Positions 53,683-63,875 of a stretch of 64,000 nucleotides of DNA are shown piece by piece. A model generated the notes under the pieces. That model was given only the letters and a program-made list of their open reading frames with translations. It was not told the origin of the DNA and did no database searches. The position numbers and the translations under genes are program-made. Location of the stretch: the NCBI RefSeq assembly GCF_023715245.1, contig NZ_JAMBNV010000005.1, forward strand, positions 85,343-149,342. Direction: 5' to 3'. This stretch comes from Sporosarcina luteola (GTDB lineage: Bacteria; Bacillota; Bacilli; Bacillales_A; Planococcaceae). Position 1 is the first letter of the stretch; the number at the start of each line of letters is the position of its first letter.

Positions 53683-54552
53683 ATGCAAACTCAACTATTC
53701 AAGTGGTTGTTGGTGACGGGGTTTTTATTATGTTTGCATGTAACGGATAGCTTGACTGTTCATGCGAATGACGAACGTCTAGTATTTGTAACTCAGGACA
53801 AGACAGAAACAGTCGTACAAAATAATCAGGAAGAAGATTTGCCTGACCTTGACGGAGGTTCCGAAAGTTCTACTCGGGAACTACAGCAGCCTGTTGACCT
53901 ACGAATTTTACAACAGAGATATCCGGATGTTTTTTTCTTACGAGGTCCTACGGATCAAAAAAGAATTGCTTTAACTTTTGATGATGGGCCAGATCCTCGT
54001 TTTACAAATGAGGTGTTAGATGTATTAAAACAGTATAATGTACCAGCAACATTCTTCGTTTTAGGTTCAAAAGCCGCTGCTCACCCTGATATTATTAAGC
54101 GCTATGAAGCTGATGGGCATGCAATCGGAAACCACACTTACTACCATCCTAACCTTGTTGAAGAATCAGACCTCGAGACGCTCGAGCAGGAAGTAACGAG
54201 AACGGAAGATGTCCTTAACGACATACTTGGTTATCGGACAAGCTTATTTAGACCACCGTATGGCTTCTTATACAATGAATTAGTCGAGAAACTTGGAGAC
54301 ATGAATTATTTCGTAATTGCGTGGTCGCTTGATACGTTGGATTGGCAAGAAGACCCGCCGGAAGTTATTGCGTCGAGCGTATTAGATAACATCCATCCTG
54401 GCGCAATTATTCTCATGCACGATGGTGCAGAATCGAGTGGCGATCGAACGAATACAATTGAAGCGCTTCGCCAAATTATTCCGACATTGCAAGAGCAAGG
54501 GTATAAGTTTGTTACAATTCCTGAGATGTTCAATATTCCTGATAGGAAATAG
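53683..54552 (+). CDS. secreted polysaccharide (peptidoglycan/chitin) deacetylase
   Basis: A 290-residue exported protein with a signal peptide (about 1-28) and a polar linker, then a NodB domain (about 105-285). All five NodB motifs are visible: TFDDGPDP, NHTYYHP (zinc His pair), FRPPYG, DTLDWQ and LMHDG. It removes N-acetyl groups from a wall or surface polysaccharide. AAAGGAG is 8 bases before ATG 53683. It is the only plus-strand gene between the two PBP copies. Confidence 0.92.
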   Translation: MQTQLFKWLLVTGFLLCLHVTDSLTVHANDERLVFVTQDKTETVVQNNQEEDLPDLDGGSESSTRELQQPVDLRILQQRYPDVFFLRGPTDQKRIALTFDDGPDPRFTNEVLDVLKQYNVPATFFVLGSKAAAHPDIIKRYEADGHAIGNHTYYHPNLVEESDLETLEQEVTRTEDVLNDILGYRTSLFRPPYGFLYNELVEKLGDMNYFVIAWSLDTLDWQEDPPEVIASSVLDNIHPGAIILMHDGAESSGDRTNTIEALRQIIPTLQEQGYKFVTIPEMFNIPDRK

Positions 54553-54555
54553 AAA

Positions 54556-54602
54556 GAACCGTCTCCAAACATCTAGCTTTGATGATTGGAGACGGTTTTT
54601 TA
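54556..54602 (+). terminator. intrinsic terminator of the deacetylase gene
   Basis: AACCGTCTCCAA and TTGGAGACGGTT form a perfect 12-bp stem followed by TTTT. Confidence 0.93.
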
Positions 54603-54703
54603 ATTTAACAGTAACGACTATGACCTCTTTATTAATCTTTGCCTTTGTCTTTATCTTTCTCTTTTTCTCGTTTCTTCTTTTCTTTCTCTTTTTTCTTCTC
54701 TCT

Positions 54704-56784
54704 CTATTCCCTTTCCTTCTCTTTCTTTTTCCGTTCTTTCTCTCTTTCCTTTTTGTCTTTTCTCTCTCTTTTTTCCTTTTCCTTCTCTTTTTTCTTTTCC
54801 TGTTTCCGTTTCTCTTCTTCTTTTTTCTGTTCTTCCTTCTTCAATTTCTCTTTCTGTTCTTCGAGCTCTTTTTGCTTTTTCGCGATTAATGGTAAATCAA
54901 ATTTCTTCGTAGGTAGTTCACTCATTGACCTTAATAGGACTTGCCCGAAGATCGGTGGCACTGTGAAACTACTAGTCGATGTTAAGTAATGTTCGGCATC
55001 CGTTTTATCGTAACCTAGCCAAACCGCACCGACGATGTCTGGTGTGTAGCCGACGAACCAATGATCCTTTGATCCATCGGCACCCGTGAATGGCAGCTGG
55101 GTGGTACCTGTTTTACCGGCTACTTCCAGCCCTGAAATTTGAGCTTTCTGGGCGGTCCCTACATCGACAGCACCTTTCAGCATATAGGTGATTTGCTGAG
55201 CAACTTCCGCTTCTGTCACTTCTACAGATTCTTCACGCCATTTTCCAATGACTTCGCCTTCTGAATCTTTTATTTCTACAATTGCATGGGCTTCCATCAT
55301 GACTCCATCATTCGCAAATGCAGCAAAAGCTTGAGCCATTCTCAAGGGTGACGTACCTTTGTGCAAGCCCCCTAATGCTAGACCAAGATTACGGTCTTGT
55401 TCTTCCAATGGAATTCCGAACCGTTCTACGGTGTTCACACCGGTTCCAATTCCGATGTTATTCAAAAGCCATACAGGAGGGATGTTATACGATTGAGTGA
55501 CTGCATCATACATTGTCACTTGCCCTCTGAATCTATGATCGAAGTTTTTCGGAGCATATCCATTAATATTGATCGGTTCGTCAACGAGCATATCCGAAAT
55601 TTGATAGCCTTGCTCGAGTGCAGCCGTGTAGATAAGTGGTTTCAAGGTCGATCCCGGTTGTCTAACGAGCTCGGTCGCATTATTAAAGCGGCATACGTAT
55701 ACTCTCCCCTACCCCCAACCAAGGCACTGATGCCACCTGTTTTAGGGTTCAAGAAGACCGAACCGCTTTGAATGAGTTGATCGGGCTTACTCTCTGGAAA
55801 ATAACTCTCATCCTCATAAACTTCTTCAAGGGCATCTTGAATGACAGGATTCAACTCCGTGTAAATATGTAATCCCCCAGAAAGCACTTCATTTTTCGTT
55901 AACCCATACTTGTTGACCGCCTCGTCGATAATGTTGTCAATATAATATGGATACTTCCCTTTATAATTTGGCAATGTCGGATCAGCTAAGACAATTTCTT
56001 GACCGACCGCTTCATCAAACTCAGCTTGACTGATATACTCTTCACTCTTCATTAGCGATAGAACAATGTTGCGTCGTTCCATCGACTTCTCCATGTCCTT
56101 ATAAGGAGATAAATGAGTAGGTGCTTTAATCAATCCTGCCAATGTAGCAGATTCGCTCAACGTTAACTCGCTTACATCCTTTCCAAAATAGACTTCCGCA
56201 GCACGTTGAACACCCCATGCCCCTTCGCCAAAATAGATTTGATTCAAGTAGCGTTCCAAAATGTCATCTTTTGAATACGTTCTCTCAATTTTCTTCGCAA
56301 TAAACAATTCCTTGAATTTACGAGTATATGTACGTTCCTGCGTCAAAAACACATTTTTGGAAAGCTGTTGAGTGATTGTACTCCCACCAGCAACAACCTC
56401 ACCCTGTATGAGGTTTTGGGTAAATGCCCGCGCAATCCCAAAATAATTAACCCCATTATGTTTGTAAAATTGCTGATCCTCAACAGAAATGACTGCTTCT
56501 ATCAACTCTTTTGGTATTTGTTCTAGATGAACTCCTTCAATGTTGGATACCGAAATCTTACTAACGACCTCTCCGTTTTGATCGTAAATAAACGTTGGTC
56601 TTGGTTCAGGTTCTTCTAGTTTGGTCACGTCACTTGAAGCAATTAATTGGTTCACCTTGACCAATCCACCAAGGACAATAAGTAGCATTACAAGTAATAA
56701 TATCCGGATAGGTTTTTGTAGGTTAGACCATTTCTTCTTTCTGTTCGATCGTTTCTGTTGCTGCTTATGTTCATTTCTTCCCAT
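54704..56784 (-). pseudogene. second class A PBP copy, split by a one-base deletion
   Basis: This is a near-duplicate of the PBP at 50010-52178. The N-terminal part (55642-56784) holds the membrane helix and full GT51 domain; the C-terminal part (54704-55645) holds most of the transpeptidase with SYN and KTG. The frame changes near 55690, where the first copy reads AAGCGTCCATACG and this copy reads AAGCGGCATACG, one base shorter. The nucleophile segment PGSTLKP lies just after the break, so the first product lacks it. The Lys/Glu tail is also shorter. It is a pseudogene unless the deletion is a sequencing error. Confidence 0.85.
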
Positions 56785-57096
56785 TTGTATTCCACCTTCA
56801 TAAATGGCTTGCGAAATTACAAGTTTAGCATAGAATTCAAACTTAATTGCAACGAGAAAATTCTACCAACTGAGAACGATTTCCTAGGTTTTCGTTTCTT
56901 TTAACCCCTCTAATTTAATGAATACTGCCACAAAGAAAAGGTAGCTCTTAGTTTGCCCGGGCATTAAGGAGCTCCTGGTAAAGCTTGTTGATGAGAATTA
57001 CTTCAATTATATTTTTTCTAACTCAGACCTTTATTTTAGCTGCAGTACCCCCTTTCCTCATCATCTAGTTGCCTTTTGACCACAAAGTATAATAAA

Positions 57097-57144
57097 AGGT
57101 ACCAGTCTCCAATACATTACGAAATAGTACGGAGAGTGGTACCT
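57097..57144. repeat. imperfect inverted repeat (REP-like or terminator hairpin)
   Basis: AGGTACCA.TCTCC and GGAGA.TGGTACCT pair around a 20-base loop. It is in the 579-base gene-poor gap 56785-57363 and recalls AGGTACCGAG at the start of repeat unit 2 (24949). Confidence 0.6.
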
Positions 57145-57149
57145 AAAAA

Positions 57150-57245
57150 AAATTCATCCTATATTTCAGGTGTAAACCTGAGCATTTTGAGCGAAGAGTT
57201 TCGATATGAAAAAACTCAGTTTTCGTGATATCCAGAATTAAATAA
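57150..57245 (+). pseudogene. fragment of a tRNA-dihydrouridine synthase gene
   Basis: AAACCTGAG...TTTT...TTTCGATATG and ATGAAAAAACTC.GTTT.CGTG closely match bases 35764-35835 of the intact dihydrouridine synthase gene (peptide S-x-DMKKL-x-FR in both). A stop follows soon after. Only about 30 codons remain. Confidence 0.7.
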
Positions 57246-57272
57246 AGGATAAAATGTCATGATGACTATAAT

Positions 57273-57360
57273 TAATCCTCAATATTTCCCAAACTCCTAA
57301 CCATATCCATCGTCTTCATATCATATGCCGCTTTTGTATCAAAAAAATCTTTACCTCGTT
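57273..57360 (-). pseudogene. possible 3' remnant of an unknown gene
   Basis: Directly after the STAND gene, on the same strand, an open frame without a start encodes GKDFFDTKAAYDMKTMDMVRK and ends in TAA. Its amino-acid make-up looks like real protein. It may be the tail of a gene interrupted when the STAND gene arrived. Confidence 0.35.
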
Positions 57361-57363
57361 AAA

Positions 57364-60300
57364 TTAAAATCTATCTTCCATTTCTAATACCTTATATTGA
57401 TCCAATATAGCGTGTTCTATATCAGCTCCAATTTCAGACCAACATAGGAACCATTCTTCTTTTCTACTGCGCTCAGAAGTCTTCTCCATATAAAAATTCC
57501 ATACTATTGCTAGGTTATTTTCTCTTAAATATTTAGTAAAATAATCTGCTCGGAATAACAAGTTGCTATCATATCCCATGTACTGAGCATCAAACGTAAC
57601 TAAATTGTCATCCTTATCCTTCCATACTCCTTCAGTAATTTGTTTTAATTCAAAAAAACTAACCAAATTCGCATTTGGTAAAAGGTAACTACAAGAAGTT
57701 CTTTCGCTCGTAGTATAATTAATATTTGACTCCCACCTGTATTCCCATATCGCATCTTCGCACTCAACACCCTCATTGTCCTCTTTATAATATAGATCTG
57801 AGAAGGAAGGATGCCAAAAATATTCAAATGCAAAAATACTATATGTATTTGCCCAAGATACACTAATATTCTTTTTATTCTTTAATTTACTCGAGATATA
57901 TTTTTCCTTATCCTTGTCTCCTATAATAACTGCTTTTGACTTTATACAAAATTCATCTCTATCAACAAACTTTTTACCATTTTCTCTTTTCTGGATCAGC
58001 AATTGGCCTAATGAAATATACTTATTGCCTTCATACTCAATATATATAAATTCATCAAGTATATTAAATTCATCTTGACTTTGCGCCCAAATTTTATTGG
58101 GCTTATTCGGCAAGTAGTTCCTTATTAAGTATAAATCATTATCTTTTATTGGGTACTCTAACAAGCTCGGATCAATATTTCTTAAAAACGGTTCCCACGG
58201 TCCATTGTATTTCTTGTAATATTCCTTTTCAATCTCTAGTATGTGCTCTTCTTCGTTTAAAGTTTCTTCATTTTTTTCATCGACTAACTCCTTATTATTC
58301 TCAGATTCACCTTTTATAAGGCTATCAATAAATAGAGAGAATTTCTCACTTTCTAATCTCTTATATTTTTCATATTCAGGAGTATATAACTTTTTCTCTT
58401 TGTACACAGGCCAGTTGTCTGTTAATTTAGCCACCATCTCATATAAAGCAATCCATTGGTACTTTTTGCCTATTCTCTCTATGGAATTTCCATGTCTATC
58501 ATAATTTATTAGTTGCTTATCATAATAACCATGTAGTTCTTCATTATAGCCATATTCGAGAATCCTCATTGTAGCAATATTACTTAAATCCTGATCATTA
58601 AATTGATTTCTCCAATCATATAGTGCACTACCAAAGGTGTATCTTCCAAAATCTCCATAAGCTCCTGTTCCTCTTCCATATTCAGTTGTCATAGATCTAG
58701 TTATTTCATGAAATCCGCAAAATTCTGTATTAGCTAGTTGCTGCATTTCAATTAGTTTTTTATCTACATCTTGTAATGTATAATTTCGTTCATACCATTT
58801 GCTAGAATAGGGAGGATTAATTTTTGCAAAACGATCAATATTAATAATATCTTTATTGATGGCTAATAAAATAATTCCTCTCGCATAATCTCTGATTAGT
58901 ACATGCGGATAAACTTCGTCTTGTTCGAATATTTTAGTATAAATAATATCAATTATTTTCTCTAAGTCTGGAACCTCATTTATTCTAAGTATTGCGCCAT
59001 AGGTACTTGCTAGCATTCTTTCCAATACATATGGGTCGTTAACATCAATAAACTGATTAATATTCTTTAATATGATTGATGGTTCTTCCATATATAGTTT
59101 TACTAGTGCTATGGTAGATATGTCTCTTAAATTCCGATCTGAACTGGTAAACAGCCAAATAATGCTCAATGAAAGCAATTCAAAATTTTCGTGATCGAAG
59201 TGTTTAAAACTCAAATTTTTATTTAAAATAATTTCGACAAGTCGTTTAGGCACTTCTGAATTATTATTTATAGAGATAGTCCAACTTCCATCCCTTATTG
59301 GCATAGATAAAGAATAAAGTTTATCATGTAAAAAGTTTGCATTTAAAGGGGATCCAATCATGTAAGACTGCTTTAACAAACTTTCATATACTAAACTTTG
59401 TAAATCAATATCTTCTTGACTTAAACATAAGTGTATCAATTCTAAAGTTCTTTCATCAGTATTCTGTATATTCCTCCATGATATTCCTCGAACAAAGGCT
59501 TCAGCTATATCAAAAGTTATAATACTACTGTCAAATAAATCCACGAATTCTTTATTTAGTTTTTCGGGAACAATTATTGAGAGGCTCTCGTAGACCCCAT
59601 AATAAAATTGATTGTCTGAAGCAAGCATATCCTCAAAGAGATTACAATTATGACTATATTGATCTAATAAAACTAGCGATATATATATATCCGCAAATCT
59701 TTCATACGTGAAATATACTAAACTTTCGCCACGATACCCTGAATTAATTGTCAATATATTTTCTTCTTGCAATCCTAAAACCAATTCTCGATAACCCATC
59801 GTGTATGGACTAGCAACACTATTTATTATTTCATATAGTTCACTTAATTCAATGCTATAAAATTTATTCTCAATAAATTTCGCAGCAATTTCTTTCAATA
59901 TTTTATCAACCAGGTTTAAAGAGTCAGTATAAGAAAATCTTTGATCTATTGATAGCCTACTATTAACCTTTACTATAAACCTTTCTAACACCTCAACTAT
60001 ACTCCAACCTCTATAACCTGCATACTCTTCTTGGAATGCTTCACAATATATTTGCAAGAATAGAGGGTTATAACACTCATTTTCTAATGATGGAAATACT
60101 AATGGATTTATTTTATAATAATTAAAAAAGGGCTCTAATGCATCCAAACTTAAATTCTTAAATCCACTGTGTTCTATTTTATGTAACGGAAAATCCACCT
60201 CAATATTTTCAGGTATTACACTTCTAATATAGTTACTTCTGACTGACAAGACTACAGCGATATTTTCAAATTCCCTTATTGTATTCAAAAAGTTCAATAA

Positions 60301-61602
60301 GTAATTTTTCCAAAAATATTTACCTTCTCCCTCATTTAAAGCATCTATGATTATTACAGTTCTCTTATTTTTATGTTTTGCTCTATTATCAAATTCCTTT
60401 AGAAAAGATTCTTTAGATCCTTTATAATCAATCAAATCAAAGATTTGTTTGAAAGGATGATCGTGACTATTTAGATGTTGGCCTAATACCAGAAAAACAC
60501 TATGGCCTTCTTGCTGCAATCTTTTAGCATTATCAGCCAACAAATGAGATTTACCTATCCCTGCATCTCCATATATTAATAAATATGGCTCATTAATTAA
60601 AACTGGCTTTACTGAGTTTATATACTCATTAAATTCTTTTTCATATATATTTATTTTGTAAATTGGATTAGTTAATTTTTCCCTGGCGTTCTTGTTCCCT
60701 TCTTCATATAACTTGTATCTAACCCCTTCAATCTCTGCCATAAGGCCGTTAATCTTTTCAATAAGATAGTTAAAATTTTCATATTCATAAAATTCTTTAT
60801 CCCTAAGATCAACACTGTTTAAATATTCAAAGAATTCATCAATAAAGTTTATATTAAGGTACCCCAGTTGCTCTTTATATTTATTGAATACTTCACCAAA
60901 CTCTTTAATGCCAATTTGTAGATTGTCTATCACTACACTAAATTTCTGAAAAATAACCTCACTAGTCACTAAAGAATCAAATATTATATTAAAATTCGTC
61001 TCTACATTCGCCTCAGATATATATCTTTTGCCTAAATCCATTATGTTACGGTTTAATATTTTTTCTAAATATTCGTCGTTATACTTTTCCAAATAAGCTC
61101 TTTCTTGAATATCCACTAAGTTATTTTCAAAATACTCTTTTAGACTGTTATTACTTTCTATGATGCTATTATGAATGTTGGATAAAATATTCATTTCTTT
61201 TGAATTAAAACTATTATCTCTATGGTCCTCAAGATATGTAATCAAATCATAAAGATATTGTTTTATAAGTGGATGATTATCTATTTCTTCTAGTTGGACA
61301 GATTTTCTGTAATTATTTATCTCATTAATTGCTAGATTAGATAATTGCTTTATAAACGCTTCCTTATCAATCGATATAAAAGTAGCACCAAATACATAAT
61401 TGAATATCAAAAGTCCATTCTTTTCATCATTTAAAAATTTTTGGAACGCATTAGAATCAATAAAAGTGTCTTCATATTCTCTCTTAAAGTGTTTTATCTT
61501 TTGTAGTTTCCTTTTAATCCTCCATTGTTCTATCAAAGTTCCGCTAATAAATGTTGTTACCTTTCCAATTAACGGTTTTATATAAAATGGAATATCTATC
61601 AT
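57364..61602 (-). CDS. large STAND-type P-loop NTPase, candidate anti-phage sensor
   Basis: A 1,412-residue protein. The N-terminal 320 residues are helical and charged and match no enzyme I recognise. An NTPase module follows: Walker A YGDAGIGKS (about 344-352), Walker B VIIIDALNEGE (about 416-426) and a sensor Arg in LSVRSNYIRS. After a helical region (about 440-680) come long helix-rich repeats (about 690-1090), then an acidic linker and a beta-rich C-terminal part (about 1150-1412). This order is typical of Avs/NACHT-like STAND defence proteins, with the C-terminus as target sensor. The gene is clearly more AT-rich than its neighbours, stands alone and is flanked by gene debris. GTGAGGT precedes the ATG. 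Confidence 0.75.
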   Translation of the reverse strand: MIDIPFYIKPLIGKVTTFISGTLIEQWRIKRKLQKIKHFKREYEDTFIDSNAFQKFLNDEKNGLLIFNYVFGATFISIDKEAFIKQLSNLAINEINNYRKSVQLEEIDNHPLIKQYLYDLITYLEDHRDNSFNSKEMNILSNIHNSIIESNNSLKEYFENNLVDIQERAYLEKYNDEYLEKILNRNIMDLGKRYISEANVETNFNIIFDSLVTSEVIFQKFSVVIDNLQIGIKEFGEVFNKYKEQLGYLNINFIDEFFEYLNSVDLRDKEFYEYENFNYLIEKINGLMAEIEGVRYKLYEEGNKNAREKLTNPIYKINIYEKEFNEYINSVKPVLINEPYLLIYGDAGIGKSHLLADNAKRLQQEGHSVFLVLGQHLNSHDHPFKQIFDLIDYKGSKESFLKEFDNRAKHKNKRTVIIIDALNEGEGKYFWKNYLLNFLNTIREFENIAVVLSVRSNYIRSVIPENIEVDFPLHKIEHSGFKNLSLDALEPFFNYYKINPLVFPSLENECYNPLFLQIYCEAFQEEYAGYRGWSIVEVLERFIVKVNSRLSIDQRFSYTDSLNLVDKILKEIAAKFIENKFYSIELSELYEIINSVASPYTMGYRELVLGLQEENILTINSGYRGESLVYFTYERFADIYISLVLLDQYSHNCNLFEDMLASDNQFYYGVYESLSIIVPEKLNKEFVDLFDSSIITFDIAEAFVRGISWRNIQNTDERTLELIHLCLSQEDIDLQSLVYESLLKQSYMIGSPLNANFLHDKLYSLSMPIRDGSWTISINNNSEVPKRLVEIILNKNLSFKHFDHENFELLSLSIIWLFTSSDRNLRDISTIALVKLYMEEPSIILKNINQFIDVNDPYVLERMLASTYGAILRINEVPDLEKIIDIIYTKIFEQDEVYPHVLIRDYARGIILLAINKDIINIDRFAKINPPYSSKWYERNYTLQDVDKKLIEMQQLANTEFCGFHEITRSMTTEYGRGTGAYGDFGRYTFGSALYDWRNQFNDQDLSNIATMRILEYGYNEELHGYYDKQLINYDRHGNSIERIGKKYQWIALYEMVAKLTDNWPVYKEKKLYTPEYEKYKRLESEKFSLFIDSLIKGESENNKELVDEKNEETLNEEEHILEIEKEYYKKYNGPWEPFLRNIDPSLLEYPIKDNDLYLIRNYLPNKPNKIWAQSQDEFNILDEFIYIEYEGNKYISLGQLLIQKRENGKKFVDRDEFCIKSKAVIIGDKDKEKYISSKLKNKKNISVSWANTYSIFAFEYFWHPSFSDLYYKEDNEGVECEDAIWEYRWESNINYTTSERTSCSYLLPNANLVSFFELKQITEGVWKDKDDNLVTFDAQYMGYDSNLLFRADYFTKYLRENNLAIVWNFYMEKTSERSRKEEWFLCWSEIGADIEHAILDQYKVLEMEDRF

Positions 61603-62009
61603 TATCTATACCTCACTATATTGTTTATAGGCAATCTAAAGACGTGGGAATGTACGTTTCATTTACAGTAATCATAAAATTCGATATAATTTCTCATGGT
61701 CTTACTATTTTTTTACTATTAACCTAATATTAAATTAGTTCATAATTTAAATAGAGTAACACTTTCAGTAACCTATTTTACATAATCGAAACTAGCCGCC
61801 ACAATCATAACCTTCTAATATACTATTTAAATTGAAGCATATAGGTACATTGTAAGGATAATCAAATGAGTATTCAATAAATACTGTAAAACAGTTCGGC
61901 AAAAACATATCAATTTATAGAAGAAAATGAATTGCTAAGTCGAATTCTTCTTAATCATTTAGCATCTTAAATGAATGGTAAAGTGTTTGCAAATTTTGAA
62001 TCAACTTGT

Positions 62010-62038
62010 TTGACTTAACTATCACGATAAATTAATAG
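62010..62038 (+). promoter_or_regulatory. sigma-A promoter of the FMN reductase gene
   Basis: TTGACT (62010-62015), 17 bases, TAATAG (62033-62038). The rest of the AT-rich 485-base gap 61603-62087 shows no gene or repeat that I can support. Confidence 0.6.
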
Positions 62039-62087
62039 ATGGGATGGAATTTTCCTAATATACTTACACAAGGATTGGTGATTAAAA

Positions 62088-62639
62088 ATGGTTAAAGTCG
62101 CATTGATCAGTGGTAGTTTACGAAAGGAATCGTTCTCAACAAAAATTGCTAAAAGTGTAGGAGAGTTATTTCCTGAGGGCTATGAAACTCAACTCGTAGA
62201 AATCGGAAATCTTCCACTCTATAACGAAGATATTGATACAGAAAGCAATGTTCCTGAAGAGTACACGACATTCCGAAACGCCATTAAAGAAAGTGATGCT
62301 GTACTTTTTGTAACACCTGAGTATAACCGTTCAATCTCTGGAGCATTGAAAAATGCGTTAGATGTGGGATCACGTCCTTATGGGCAAAGTGCTTGGGATG
62401 GCAAGCCAGCAGCAGTCATTAGCCAGTCTATTGGTAATTTAAGTGGATTTGGCGCGAACCATCATTTACGTCAAAGCCTTGTATTTTTAAATATGCCAGT
62501 CGTGCAACAGCCTGAAGCGTACCTTGCAAACTCTCCAGAGTTATTCGATGAGAATGGAAAGTTGAATGAAGGGACTGCAGAGTTCTTACAGACCTTCGTA
62601 GATGCTTTCATTGATTTAATTAATCGACACAATCGATAA
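62088..62639 (+). CDS. NAD(P)H-dependent FMN reductase (flavodoxin-fold quinone/azo/chromate reductase)
   Basis: A 183-residue flavoprotein. The phosphate-binding loop is SGSLRKESFSTK (9-20), and PEYNRSISGALKNALDV (about 78-94) and a Gly-rich SIGNLSGFG loop (near 117) bind the flavin. The family includes chromate, azo-dye and quinone reductases. It probably reduces quinones or xenobiotics in the cytoplasm. GGATTGGTG stands before the ATG. A terminator follows. Confidence 0.9.
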   Translation: MVKVALISGSLRKESFSTKIAKSVGELFPEGYETQLVEIGNLPLYNEDIDTESNVPEEYTTFRNAIKESDAVLFVTPEYNRSISGALKNALDVGSRPYGQSAWDGKPAAVISQSIGNLSGFGANHHLRQSLVFLNMPVVQQPEAYLANSPELFDENGKLNEGTAEFLQTFVDAFIDLINRHNR

Positions 62640-62641
62640 AC

Positions 62642-62689
62642 AAAAAAGAAGCATGCTCTCTCCAACCGGAGAATCCATGCTTCTTTTAC
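62642..62689. terminator. bidirectional terminator
   Basis: AAAAGAAGCATG and CATGCTTCTTTT pair around an inner CTCTCC/GGAGAA stem, between converging genes. Confidence 0.9.
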
Positions 62690-62737
62690 TTACTGTTCCA
62701 TATCACTATGTAGAGGAAGGGAGCTAAGTGTTCCCTT

Positions 62738-63280
62738 TTACTTATCTAAATACTTCTCCATTCCCGTTATCAACAATAGATAGTTATAATAATTTGATTC
62801 TACAACTTCAATGTTTGGTTTATCCCACTCAGTTCCGTAAAGTCTGTAGCCACTAATAAAATTTGCAAACTTAAAATACTCCGCTCTTGAAAACAGCGTA
62901 AACATAAATCCTATTTTATCAACTAACTCCTTATTCAGTATCATCATGTTATCATCCGTTAGCTGACTAATTTGTTCTACAGGGGTGTTGGGAGGAATAT
63001 TCTCGTAGTCTTCAAAGCTATATTCACCTGCATGAAGATCTTCGATAGTACCACTACGAAAGATTTTTTGTGTTGTCCATACAGCTAAATCCCTGATGAC
63101 CTTCTCTAGAGGTATTTTAAAGTCTACTTCAAATTGTTCGCTATGCATTGCCCTTAAGAGTGCCTCATTCCGTAACTGCTCGTTATCCTGATTAAATATT
63201 TCACTTAACTCTTCAATAAGGATAGAATCTAGATCGTTGAACTTTTCATTAATAATTTTTATAAGTTCTGCCTTCTTCAT
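62738..63280 (-). CDS. hypothetical helical protein
   Basis: A 180-residue acidic protein with no signal peptide or membrane helix. Predicted mostly helical; notable segments are ELIKIINEKFNDLDSILIEE at the N-terminus and FKFANFISGYRLYGTEWDKP near residue 140. I do not recognise a family. GGAGGCGAGAG precedes the ATG. It is a single gene between the FMN reductase and the small basic protein gene. Confidence 0.75.
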   Translation of the reverse strand: MKKAELIKIINEKFNDLDSILIEELSEIFNQDNEQLRNEALLRAMHSEQFEVDFKIPLEKVIRDLAVWTTQKIFRSGTIEDLHAGEYSFEDYENIPPNTPVEQISQLTDDNMMILNKELVDKIGFMFTLFSRAEYFKFANFISGYRLYGTEWDKPNIEVVESNYYNYLLLITGMEKYLDK

Positions 63281-63486
63281 TCTCTCGCCTCCAAGCCATC
63301 TGTATATACTCTTCAGTCTTTCACTATAATTGTAAAATTAATACCTTTTAGGGACTGCTTAAAAATCCTCTCCATTATATTGTGTGTCATGGTATTAACA
63401 ACTAAGGAATAGGCCCTCTCCTCCTAATAGCCTAGCTTCTATTTGTAATACCTACCATTTAATTTGAAGAAGAGAGCCTAGATTAA

Positions 63487-63521
63487 AAAAACATAGGAAG
63501 ATTTTATTCTTCCTATGTTTT
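63487..63521 (-). terminator. terminator of the small basic protein gene
   Basis: ACATAGGAAGA and TCTTCCTATGT form an 11-bp stem; the minus strand then has TTTTTTT. Confidence 0.92.
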
Positions 63522-63524
63522 CAT

Positions 63525-63689
63525 TCATACTATTATTTTTCTGTTTGTTTTTGTTTTTTCTTTTTTCTTCAAATACTCCGCACGTAATTTTTCCAGGTGC
63601 TGCTTTTTATCAAATTTGGCCGGCTGGTTTTTTTCATGATACTTTGTCACAGCCGCTTTACCTTTGTTATCTAATTGATATTTCCCCAA
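63525..63689 (-). CDS. 54-residue Lys-rich basic protein
   Basis: A short frame beginning at TTG 63689 with AGGTGA five bases upstream and a strong terminator 4 bases after its stop. The product begins (M)GKYQLDNKGKAAVTKYHEK and ends with a Lys-rich helix (LRAEYLKKKEKTKT). It is very soluble and basic, perhaps nucleic-acid or ribosome associated. Similar small proteins are annotated as hypothetical in Bacillales; I know no function. Its place beside tmRNA is noted. Confidence 0.72.
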   Translation of the reverse strand: MGKYQLDNKGKAAVTKYHEKNQPAKFDKKQHLEKLRAEYLKKKEKTKTNRKIIV

Positions 63690-63841
63690 TTTGTTCACCT
63701 ACTTTTCTTTTCTCGTCTATATTAAATATAATGACCTTAGTTTAATGAAGTATACCTTTTACCTATAGAAGATGATTTCAAACTTGTGCATATTCTTCAA
63801 TTCACATCATGATTATGCCAAAAGTATTCCAGTTCATGAGA

Positions 63842-63872
63842 AAAGCCAGTGGCATCAATGCTCACTGGCTTC
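63842..63872 (-). terminator. tmRNA terminator
   Basis: On the minus strand GAAGCCAGT and ACTGGCTTTTC pair, a few bases after the tmRNA 3' end. Confidence 0.88.
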
Positions 63873-63875
63873 TTA

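Noticed and set aside
55642..55700. programmed frameshift in the second PBP copy
   Set aside because: No slippery heptamer or downstream stem is evident; comparison with the first copy shows a plain one-base loss.
62010..62087. remnant regulator gene in the gap before the FMN reductase
   Set aside because: Short open stretches upstream (about 61860-61970) carry several stops and no recognisable motif.
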